64,000 nt of DNA from Cryptomeria japonica (taxonomy: Eukaryota; Streptophyta; Pinopsida; Cupressales; Cupressaceae): positions 478,243,657 through 478,307,656 of the forward strand of contig NC_081412.1 in assembly GCF_030272615.1 (NCBI RefSeq). Direction: 5' to 3'. Position 1 is the stretch's first letter; each line of letters starts with the position of its first letter. Below, piece after piece: positions 36,001-48,000 of the stretch. The translations under genes were made by a program, and so were the position numbers. Under the pieces are notes generated by a model. It made no database searches. It worked only from the letters and a program-made list of their open reading frames with translations, and was not told where the DNA came from.

Positions 36001-39000
36001 TTGCTAACATATTTAATGTTAAATCGGAAGATCATAGGTGTTCTGAGTTTGAACCTGTCACTGCTCGTACTATTCTTTTTATTGGCTGGCAGACCCAATC
36101 TTTGTCTTTCTTCTTCGCTGGCAGACTGGAGAGATTATCTTCGTCCTGTCTTTTTCCTATCCCCGTTGGCAAAGAGAAGGGAGGTATTTATCCTGTCGAC
36201 CCACGTGGGGAAGAGACACGATGGTTAAAATCTGTAGCGATTCTTTCTGAAGAGTCACCATCTTTTTCCCTAGCGGGACCCATGTAGGAGCTATTTCCAA
36301 TGTTAAAGAGGGTCATCGGGTATTTGCAAATATCGGTCGATAGGTTTAGCAAACGTTTTAATATAAAGGCATTGTTCAACATTATTAGAGCATAATATAT
36401 AATTTATGCTGCTAATATAATATTATAAAATGTAAATAAATGTTTATTGCAAATATAATAATACCATTAATATGAGGATTGATAACAGGACATCATTTTT
36501 ACATAAATTTAATATAATACAAATATAATCTTAACTAATTATATGACAAAAATTATACTGATTGTTTCTACTATAAATGATGGAACATGACAGTGTGGAA
36601 GTTGAAACCAGAATATTTATCCATTGTAATTCCCATTCTCATAAATTAAACAAACTAGAAATATCCTTCTAGCAAATTGCCTTGAAAAGTGTGCCCTATT
36701 CGAGTACGAGTACAAACTTCAGTTGATGAAAAGAATCTGCATACCCTAGTCTTTGTTCTTGCAAACCGTCACCGATCTGAAATTTGTAGTTTTGAAACCC
36801 TAGTCGTGAAATAATATAGTAAGAACCTTCACTTTATTTTTCATTTATTTATTTTTTTGAACAAAAGTCATTGAAACCCCTTAGCTAACTAAAAAAATCC
36901 TTGGCTGTCGCAGTTTTATGTGCATTGGTTATGGGTTAAAAAAGAAACATCGAAAAAGAAATGTTGAAAATCTAAGTTGCCAGTATGGGTATGGGTACAA
37001 GATATGCGTTTTTTTTTCCTTGGGTACGATGTTTGTGTGTGTGTGTGTATACAAATAATTTAAAGGAATATACAAAATTGTGAAACTAAATACGTTTGAT
37101 GGTATGATACTTCATCATTGGTCAATGCCAAATGCCAAAATAGTAGTCTTAAGGATTAATATTAAATGCCAATTGATAGTTTAGAATTTCAATATTATGT
37201 CATATGCCATATATGAAAAATAATTGGATTAATTTATTCATGAATAGACAATGTATATAAAGAGAATTACAAGACGATGTTCTAAAAAGAACAAACCGCT
37301 CAACTAAAGCTTCAAACTGAAGCTAAAAAGCTAAACACGCTTGAAATGCTAAAAAGCTAACTACGCCTTCTAATAAAAGAAACAGTAGTTACATTGAACG
37401 AACTAAAAAAAGGACAACGAAGACGACAACTAAGATGAGCATTCTAGAATAAATATAATATTATTTTAATACCCTCCCAAATGGTCATCGTACTCAATAC
37501 CCTATAGAAGATATCGTTTTGATTTCAAATGCAAAGAACAGTCTGCTGCTACGTAGACCCTCCCAGGATCTGTAGAATGTTAATGATCAAGAGTAACAGA
37601 AGCTGTCAAACCTAATGTAATCCTCACATGCGAATTATAGAACTGTCACATGTGAATTATTGAGCTTGAAACCATGATTTTGAGGAGAAATTGACAAACC
37701 CTCCAAAGAGCAACAAACACGATTTTGACAAAAACTACAAAATTTTTGCAGAAGAGCACTAAGCATTGTTTGCTCCAGCAACTCCAAACAGACTGCAAGA
37801 TACCATGGTTTTTGTGGAAATAACCGTCAAACCCTAAAATAGGAACCCTCCAAAAGAGAATTTATGATTTTGAGGAAAAAAATGACAAACCCAAAAATCT
37901 GAGGTTACAAATCATCGTTATTGCAGAAAAACAGTAAAACCCCAAAATTACACAATCCCATGCGAACATCGCGATTACAAATGATACACGATTTTTGAGG
38001 AGAAAAATCAATCAAAAGTTAAAACCCATAGACAATTTTTGAGGAAAAAATCACAAAAACCAACAAACAACTTTTTAGGAAAACATCGTGAAAACCCACA
38101 AATAATTTTTTGAGGAAAAATTATAAAAAGCCAACTAATAATTTTTGAGGAAATTTTTTATTAAAACCCAACAAATAATATATTTTTTAAACAGAAAAAA
38201 TTATAAAAAACCTAGAATAGGTTTTTTGAAGACAAACAATTAGAAAAACTCAAAATAAATGTTTTCAAGGGAAAAAATTATAAAAAACCACCAAATAACT
38301 TTTTTTTTGGGAAAAAATAATAAAAAAAACTAGCACCTCCAAAAACCTCACGCAGAAAAGATGGTTGAAAAATAAGCCCACATAAAGAAATTCATTGTGC
38401 ATTGAAGCTTCAACAGAACATGCACGTTTCTTAAAAAATGCAGATTCAAACACACGCGACGTGGGCTAAAAAATTGAAATTGCCGTTGAGTACAAAAATT
38501 GCCCTCTCACAACTGAAAAACAGCAGCTAGACATAGCCAATGCATCACAGAGTTGTGAAAATCGTCGGAAAAATGTGAGTTCGGCCCCCAGAAACACGAA
38601 ACCTTTCGGCGCCCAGAAAAATGCAAGGTCAAGCTGAAAATCACACTGAAAGACTCAAAAAGTGAAAAAACTAAGAAAAAAGCGCAGAAAAATTGTGGTG
38701 AACACAAGCACAGAAAAATCGTGGATGTTTGTTATTGTAAACAAACGAAGAAATCCATCGTGGAATCCACCAAAAACCTTCCCACAAAGAAACAAAACTG
38801 TGCGTGAAAAACTGAAAACCGTGCACAAAAAAAATGCATATTAACATTCGATGCCGCCGTAAACTCCATCCATAGATTGCGCATCGGAAAGAAATCGTGC
38901 GTGAAATAAAACACACGGAAACACATAAAGGTCATGCTGAAACACAAACAAGTCTCGCATAGAAAACACGACCTTTGAACACAACCAAAATCCTATTGCC

Positions 39001-42000
39001 AAAAAAATCGTGCGGCTTTAAATCTTGCAATCGCAGATTTTTTTTTCATAAAAAAGAAGTTTGAAAGAAAAAAAATTCTAGGAATAAATTCCAGGTAGAA
39101 GGCCTCAAATTTTTATCAAAAAATTTGACAAATCCTAAAAAACCCCATCAACCTGTTCTTATACCATGAGAAATAATTGGATTAATTTATTCACGAATAT
39201 ATAATGTATATAAAGAGAATTACAAGACGGTGTTCTGAAAAGGACAAATCGTTCAACTAAAGCTTCAAACCGAAGCTCAAAAGCTCAAAAGCTAAAAACT
39301 GAAAAGCGAACTACACCTTCTAATAAAAGAAGCAGTAGTTACACTAAACAAACTATAAAAGAAAGACAACTAAGACGACAACTAAGATAACCATTATAGA
39401 ATAAATATAATATTATTTTAATAGTATAATATATATCATATATGTCTAGGGTCACAATTCCAATGAAAATCATTACAATTACAAAATTGATAATAAAAAA
39501 TAATAAATATCTTCAATCTTCATCAATCAACAAAAGGATCTAGATCAAGATCATCGTTTGCTTCAAGTTCAACATCATTTGAAACATAAGTAAATCCAGT
39601 GCTGCTCCCACTAGGTGCATCATGTGTAAGTATCTCATCATCATCATCTATAGTGACTCTAGCAAGCTCTTGAATAGATGCATCCAAATTTGTACACTTA
39701 GGGGCTATGTCCCAATGCTTCGTTGACCCTTCCTTGTAGTTTTCTTGCTTATGTGATAGAAAACACAAATTGGAATGAACATAAACTGGGTCTTCTGCTT
39801 TTTTGCAGCCAATCTGTTACACTTCACTAATTGGATAAAGGAGTATGTACTCCAATTCCGTTCAATAACAGAACTTGCAACCTGTTAAAATTGGGAGAAA
39901 ACCAACACAAATTAAAAATAAATTAAAGAATTCTAAGTGCTAAAGTCTACAAGACAAATGTTAAATATTAAAAAATAGTTGTGATAGAATCTTGATTGAA
40001 AGAGTTTGGAGGGACAAATAATATTGCCCATGGATGGACCACCATGTACGAGCATCTACATTGTATTCGTGTTGAAGAGAATAAATATTATGATCTTGCC
40101 CTAAGATGAACAAGCAAAACTCTTTCCTCACATTTTCCACCACCTCTAGATCTGAGAAGAGTCTTTTGAATGCCCATTTGTACCCATTAGCAACTTCATA
40201 TCTCTATATGTGTTCTCCCTGGCAAAGAAAGTATTTGTGACCTATAGTATTTGGGAGATAATGCATATGTAAGGTGGTGCAATGGTGTGTTCATCTTGTT
40301 CTAGTGACGATGAATGATTTTTTCCACACTTAAGGAAAAATGTTTCTTCAGAGTCATTCTCTTTTTGTGCTATTATACCCTTTATTTTTTTTATCATGGA
40401 GTCCATGTCATCATAGATTTCCCCCAAACATGGCTGATCTAACAATCCTGATCATACTCATGATAGGCTCGGTGAAATTAAAGACATTCCACACGAGCCC
40501 ACCAATCATTGTCTAGGATCAATGACTTGACCTTCGGGGCCCCTCTTTGAATTTGATTGCTTCCAAATGCTACATTGGTTGCTAATAACCATGACACCCA
40601 ATGCCTCTCGCACCATCACAAGTCATCTCAAAATGAATGTGTGTGATGCAAATCAAGTCTTAGCAACCTAGGATCATGTAAAAAATATGTTAATAACATT
40701 TAAAATATATTATATTCATATTAAACATGGCATAAATAAAATTAAAAAATAAATTAAATTTACCTTCAACTATTTCAATCTTGAGAAAGTATTGAAAATG
40801 CCTTGTTTGGATCTCCTCACCCTCTTGGTAGATATCATTCACCCACTCTATATGAATGCCAATTGCTTGCACCACCAAGTTAAGGGTGTGTACTGTGCAT
40901 GGTGTCCAAAAAATATGTTCATATCAATCCTCAACCAAAGCACCCTCAGCCTTCCAATTTTTCACATTGTTTGTAATAATTTGGACAACATTTTTAGGGC
41001 CCACCATCTCTATGGACTCAATGAGGATTTTAGAAATGAATTCTAAATCTTTGATTTGTCCCTCAAATCAATTGCTTTAAAAAGCATTGCCCCTTTGGGG
41101 GCATTGCAATCTTTCCATCCATTAGAAACAATAGAAACTCCCATTTCAATCCAAGAATCCATGTTTGGTTTTAGTAATGTTTCTGCAATTTTTTTTTGAT
41201 TTCTAGTAAAGTGGTGTGCACTTTTTCATGCGCAAGACATGTGAAACTAAAAGGTGCACTATTGATTGCCACCACTATTTTCCACCAATATGGTGATCTC
41301 ACCAAGTTGAAAGGAACACCATTGGCATAAATGCATTGTGCAACTTGTTCCTTTGCAACGTCTTTTGCTTCATTTTTAAATGTCTTGTCCAATGAGCCTC
41401 TTTGGCGGAAAGGAGTGGAATCTTTTGCTTGGATAAGGAGTGTCTCCAAGAAAGGATATTGGGAGGCAATTATTGAATGAGAATTTGTAGACAAAGCCAT
41501 TGATTTTTTTGGCTAAAGGATGAGATTTTATTTTTGCATTTCAGTGACAACATCAACTTCTTGTTCTTTTATAAATGCCATAATTTTTTCGTTTGAGAAT
41601 CCATTCCTATATGGCTCTTGACATACTCTAATCCCTTTCCCACTTATGCCACAAAAGTGATTTTTCACTTGATAATACAAGGTCTTAATGTTAGTTTTAC
41701 ACTCATTACAATTCTGAAGTAATCTAGAAGTTGTGCAAGCATCATAGTAATATTTCCATAAGGGAGATGCTCTATTAACTCTAAATTTTTTGTTTGCATC
41801 CACACCCACTGAACTTAAACTACTGCCCATTCTTTCAATCTGATTTCATTGTTATAAGAAATTATACAATTTTAAATAAAATAAATGCAAGCCTACAATA
41901 TGTACAAACTAACGAATGTTCAAAACAAAGATCAAAAAACATTATAACAAATAGTTATCTAAAAGAAAGTAAAAGAAAAAATTTGAAAAAATTGATCAAG

Positions 42001-45000
42001 AACTTGAAAAAAAATTGTTACAAGACTAAAGAAGGGTAAAATGCTTTACCTTTGTGCAAGCTATATTTTCTCCTTTGGCACTCCCCGATTGGGTACCTTC
42101 AAAAAAACCCAACTGCCCTTCAAAATGCCAAAATGAGAAAAGAGAGAATGAAGAGAGCAAAATGATGTTTTTATTGGGTGAAATGATGCTTTTCGAGGCA
42201 TTTTAGGGTTTTTATTTGCAAAAAAAGTAAAAAAATGTTCCAATTACCCTTCAAAATGCCAAAATGAGAAAAAAGAGAATGAAGTGAGCAAAATGATGTT
42301 TTTATCGAGTGAAATGATGCTTTTAGGGGCAGTTGAGGGTTTTTGGATGCAAAGAAAGTTAAAAAAATGTTTTATTTGGTCACTTATTTGCATTGAGCGC
42401 CTTTAGGTACTTGTAGGTATTCCTAGGGTGCGCCTAGGGTCCCTATGGCTACACTGTGCCTTGGACGCCGCAGGTTCCTTGTGGGTATGTGCCCACATTC
42501 CCATAAGGAAGCTGGGGTGTTTGGGGTGCACCTTGGGCTTACCTAGGTGCGAACCTGCATTGGGATGCACCCAATATAGGTGCAAGGTGTGTTTCGGGTA
42601 TACTTGTTAACATAGTCGAAAATGCAAAACCCTAGTTGCGGCCTTCATTTCTCAAAGCTCTTTTTTTTACTCAAAAATATCATGAAATTTGACGAGAGAA
42701 GTAGGTGTGCTTTTTGTAGAAGGGGGTGCAAGCTCACGTATCCATATGGAACTTGGGGTGTTTGGGGTGCACTTGGGCTTACCTAGGCACAAAATCCACA
42801 CCGGGATGCACCTAGTATAGGTGCGGGGTGGGTTCTGGGTGTACCCAATAACAAAGTTGAAAATTGAAAAACCTAGCTATGGCCATCATTGCTGAAACCC
42901 CCTTGTTTTTACACAAAAATATCATGAAATTTGATGAGAGAAGCAGGTTTACTTGCAATAGGTGCAATTTAATTGGAAAATGGCAAATGTGATTTGTTGA
43001 TTAAAAAATGTATGATTTTTTTTTACAAAACAAACCCTGCAATTTACTAAAAACAAACTTGATTTTTGGTAGCAAAATCATGCGGTTTGCAAGCTTTTCT
43101 AGGGTGCAATTTTGCAATAGGGAAAAGCTCACATGATTTTTGTTGATGAACCTAGTCGAGAATCTCCGCACTTTGATACCACATTTCAAAAAACAAATAG
43201 ATTTCAAAAATGTATTCTTCTATTAGATATTAGGATCAAACATTACAAATATGTTCACCTCCTTTTATAAGATTTAGGGTGAAGATAAAACCCTAAAACT
43301 GACCTAAATTTTAAACAAACTAATCTAGTCTAAAGTTACTTAAGTGACTTTCTTACAAAAGTCTTAATTGTCTCTAATAGATTTGCATGGGGTCTTGGAT
43401 CAATTCTAGCTCAATTTCCCATCTTTTTGAATTGCTGGAGCAAGAGCTCTATACTCAACATAACAAGTGGAATTATCATCATTTGCTAGATTATCCACTT
43501 CAACTTTTGGTGGTTCTTCTTTCCTTCTTAGGAAAGTAGGTTGAAAAGGTCTAGCAACAAAGCCAATTACAATTATGTTGTTATTATTCGCTAAGGTACT
43601 CCCTTCATTATTATTTTGAGTAGGCCTAGGAGCATTCATGTTTTGCATTGTTGATATCAACTAAGCCACCATATTTGTCAATTGTTGTTGTCCTTAGATA
43701 AGGTCATTAAATCTTGAGTCCTCGTTTTCTGCATCTAACAACTCTCTAAACTCCTCTTTCCATTTCAAACTCTTCTAATTCTGGTCCTTGATAGTGTAAT
43801 TCTACATTTTGAAGTTCTAGTGATCAAGCCTTTCTTCTTTTTCTCTAATAATAGCTTGATTCTCTGTCACTCATGTGGTATATTCTGCATCAAATTGTTA
43901 GCTTATCTATATGTTGGCATGATCACTTTCTCGAATACCACTATAATGTCTCAAACAAGATTTTCTTTCTAATTTTTACAATTTCACAAAGATCGAATGC
44001 TTGAAACCTTATCACTTTTTGACCATTGAGATCTTGATGTGGGTAGTGTGAGAGTACTGAAATGATAATTGATTATTCAATGTTCCATTTAAAAAGGAGA
44101 TGAAGACTATTACAAGCAAAGTTTCTAAAGCAGAAACGAAAGACTGAAAAGAAACATTCTAATTAAGAGCAAACTACGAAAATGAAATATCCTAAACTAA
44201 CTAACCAACCAAATGACCATTATAGAATCATTACATAATTACTTTAATACCCTCCCTTAATAGTCATTTTACTAAGTACCCTACAGAAGACTTGACATAA
44301 TCTGTAGGTCATTTGGCCATGAATGCATAGAAGGCTGCTCCCTTCTCGTTAGAATGCTCTACGACCTGAGCCCACTGTTGAGATCCTCCCTGGTTCTACA
44401 AAACTTTTGGATATGACTAAGTTCACCATAATTCTTCTACCACAATCCTTCCAAACCTGATTTTGTGTAACAAAACCATCCCTCCCGCTATCTAGAGATA
44501 CAAAAACCGAGATCAATTGCTCAAAAACTTCACATGAACTCAATTTTTGGCAAAATTTTCAAAAGTAGTAACACCCACGATTTTAAGAAAACGTCAGAAC
44601 TTTTGCAAAAGTACACCATTCACTCTAGCAACCCTAGGTGTGACCCAAAACAAGCTGCAAAAAACCTCGCTTTTTGCAAAAAATATCCTCAAACCCTTGA
44701 TGCGATGTTAAAATCACACACCATTGTTTTTGTGGTAAAATAGTATAAACCAAGGTTGCAGGGAAACGTCTCCCGAATAACCTGGTACCCATATTTGTTA
44801 TTGGTTTGCATATCCTGAACCATGCAGATTTGTTGGTTCGTTTGGCAGGCGTGAGCTAGAGGCGGACAAAGGTATCTCGATGTATCCTCGTCGAAAAAAA
44901 TAGACAACTCTAAAAAGTGACTTTTTTAAGTGCGTCAAAACATGTCAAAACACTTTTACGAGTCAACAAAAAACTTTTTGAGCCATTTCTTAAGCCGCTC

Positions 45001-48000
45001 AAAGGGTTTTTTGCAAATGAGAGCCTTTTCTATGCCGCATGAAGGGAGATTTGGCGGATCAGAAAACGTTTGACCCATTGTATGTCGCGTGAAGGAAATT
45101 TTATGGATTTAGTTTTTTTCACCCAAAAAAAGGTATTCAATTTTCATTGATTCAAATATTTCGATTTATATAGTCTGTAGATACTCGGATTCAATTCAAC
45201 ATTTACGATTTTGTTGTGTATTTACATAGATATTTCTCTATCTTTGACTATAAATACTAAATTTAAAATTACCATCGAATATTTTAGTTCACAATGTAAA
45301 TTAAGTTAAATATTAAAATGCTCGAGCATCAAGCATTTTAATCTTTAACGTAATTTACATTGTGAATGATATTAATATTTATAATAAATTATAATTAAAT
45401 TATTAATAAATTAGTTAAAATTAAATTACTGAGTATTATTATATTATTAATTTTTTATATAATCTTTTTTTACTCAATATAGACTATATAATTTATTTTT
45501 TATTATTGAGTATATAATTTTTATTTATTTTTACCAAGTTATAGTAAATTATATAAATTATTAAATTGACAACAATATAATAATTTTTGGAAAATTAGTA
45601 AAAAAAATTATATACTCAATACTATATTAACAATATTAACAATATTAACAATATAGTATTGAGTATATAATTTTTTTACTAATTTATGATAACATTTATC
45701 TGAAATTATTAAATTAATAAATTATTATACAAAATTTGAAATAGAAACTGGTAAACAAATTGAAATCAGAAGTATCATCCACTAAGAAATTGAAATCAGA
45801 AATCAAATACCACAAAATTAGCAATAAAAAGATGAGAGAACTAGACCTAAGACAATCAAACTCAGAAATTAAGCACACAATGTCAAAATCTAATATTCTT
45901 TTGTTTTAATTTTTTGTTTAGATTCAAAATGTCAGGTGGAGGAAGACAAGGGTTGCACCCACTATAGAAGTATGGTGACCGTATTCCGAGCCAAAAGGAT
46001 CAGGTAGAACAACCATTGTTAAATGTAAACTTTGTCCATTGATATGGAAAGGTACCTACACGAGGGTGAAAGCTCATTTCCTCCACTTGCCATGTAATGG
46101 TGTTGAAGGTTGTACAAATGAGTTTGAAAGATATGATGCTGTGAGAGAACATGAAAGGGCTGATGGGAAAGTTGCTATTTGAAGCTCTCATGCTTCAACA
46201 ACAGGGGCAACTACTGCAGCTTATAGTCATAATATAGAGTCAGAGGTGGATGTGACTTCTAGAGTTGTACAACTGAAGAGGCTCACAAAACCTCACATTG
46301 GCAGCTCAAACCCCATTGGAAGATGGTTTGATGTGCAAGGTCGAGAAGCAGTTGATACAGTAATCAGACGATTCTTTTGTGCAAATGGAATACCATTTAA
46401 TGTTTCCCGCTCACCATTCTATGGAGAGATGGTCCATGCTATCAATAATGCACTAATGGGCTATAAACCACCTTGGTATGAAAAGTTTCGCATTACTCTA
46501 GCTGATAAAGAAAATTCTCGAGTAGAGGAACAAACTGCACCATTGGAAAGAGTGTGGGCTCAAGAAGGATGTAGTATTGTGATGGATGGGTGGACAGATG
46601 CTTGGAATCGTTCACTACGTAATATCATGGTAACATGCAACAAAGGGCCTTATTTTTTGAAGGCAATAGATTGTTTAGGGCAAGAAAAAATGCAGAATCT
46701 CTTCATAACCAGCTATGTGTTAGCATTGAGGAGGTGGGGGCATCACATGTAGCCCAAATTGTTATTGATGCTACCCCTGTTTGTAAAGTAGTAGACATGT
46801 TGGTGCAAAGAGGTACAAGTAGATATTTTGGACACCATGTTGTGTGCATTCATTGAATAATGCACTCAAAGATATTGGCAAGTTCCAATGGATTTCAGAT
46901 CTCATAGAGAAGGGCATAAAGATACAAATGTTCATATGTAACCATCACCACACACAAGCCATTTATCGTAAATTTGCCAAGGTGGAACTTCTCAAACCTA
47001 CTGATACACATTTTGCTTCTCACTTCATTCTTCTTGATTGCCTTTGTGAAGTCAAAGGAGTTTTGTATTCCATGGTTGTTAGTGATGCATGGGCAGCTTG
47101 GAAACAATCTACATTAGATATTGCAGTTGAGGTGAGAGGTATGGTCCTTGATGAACATTTTTGGGCTAATGTTAAGTTTGTTGTGGACTTTATTAAGCCC
47201 ATATGTGAGGTGATCAAATTTGCAGACTCAAACAAGACATGTTTGGGAGAGGTTTATGAAGCAATAGATTCCATGTGTGAAAGAGTCAAGAAGATAATAG
47301 ATGCAAAAGATATTTCTCTATCTCCTTTGATAGAGGAAAAACTACATGGAAGATGGAACAAACTTAACACCCCTCTTCATTGTGTTGCTTATGCCCTTAA
47401 TCTTAAATGGTATGATATAGAAGTGACCAAAAAGAGGGTTCCACATCAAGATAGAGAGGTAATGAAGGGATTTTGGGTAGCGGTAAAAAAGATTTATGGC
47501 CAAGGTGAGGATGCTTAAGTTTTGAGGACTAAATGGAATAAGTTTTCCTGTGGGCGGATGATTTTGGTTTAGTGTAAGTTATGTATGATATGAAAGTAAA
47601 GAAAGACCCTATAGAGTGGTTGTGGAACCATGGAAAGGAAGCCCTTGAATTGCAATCATTGGCAATACGGTTGCTCTCACAAGTAGCCAACTCTTCATCT
47701 TGTGAGAGAAATTGGAGTACTTATGGGTTCATTCATAGCTCACTTCATCTTCTCTCTCGTGTAGATCTTGGATACAATGAGGGTCTTTTAGCAAAATGGG
47801 ATCAAATTTCACCCAATGGAGAAGTTGCAGCCATTGTGGATGAAGTGGTTGAAGCAGATGGACTAGCTGATTTACCAACTGCTATTCTACCATCATAGGA
47901 ACTTGAATTTGAGTGTGATGGCTATTTGGAGAGCCTCATTGTTGAGGATCTTGATATGGATGATCATGGTGAAGAAGAGTAGATGATAGATATAAGATTT

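Larger units (their letters stand above)
37214..39423 (-). mobile_element. non-autonomous LTR element LARD1, nested in hAT2
   Basis: Minus-strand LTRs of 257 bp (5', 39167-39423) and 258 bp (3', 37214-37471), TATTAAAATAATATT...AATTATTTYTCA. Primer site TGGTATAAGAAC adjoins the 5' LTR at 39166. Polypurine GGGAGGG precedes the 3' LTR. Flanks ATATA/GTATA match at 4 of 5. The 1.7-kb interior is non-coding and made of degenerate repeats of a GATTTTTGAGGA / AAAACCC motif. Same family as LARD2. Confidence 0.9.
36972..42615 (-). mobile_element. hAT element hAT2, inserted in E1's leader
   Basis: Left end CTAAGTTGCCAGTATGGG; right end, read inward, CTATGTTAACAAGTATAC. The 8-bp target-site duplication is TTGAAAAT (36964-36971) versus TCGAAAAT (42616-42623), 7 of 8. 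A second copy of the right end lies 241 bp further on (42856), where the flank TTGAAAAT matches perfectly. Encodes the transposase relic 39523-41830 and holds the nested element LARD1. Subterminal zones are rich in GGTAC/GGTGCAC motifs. Antisense to ARP5. Confidence 0.87.
27235..43379 (-). mobile_element. copia-like element E1 (gag-only), inserted in G's gag
   Basis: Minus-strand element with LTRs of 198 bp (5', 43182-43379) and 200 bp (3', 27235-27434). Both begin TATTAGAGA on the minus strand. The target-site duplication GATTT is perfect (27230-27234 and 43380-43384). Primer site TGGTATCAAAG adjoins the 5' LTR (43171-43181). The polypurine tract AATAGAGGG precedes the 3' LTR. The interior encodes only a copia gag, no pol. 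It has since received E2 in its gag and hAT2 in its leader. Confidence 0.87.

Noticed and set aside
36001-36287. Pair of 60-75-residue open frames
   Set aside because: No domain, located in the E1 leader, frames overlap; treated as chance.
40792-41080. Plus-strand open frames over hAT2, and 19311-19661 over hAT3
   Set aside because: Shadows of the minus-strand transposases; the minus frames carry the family motifs.
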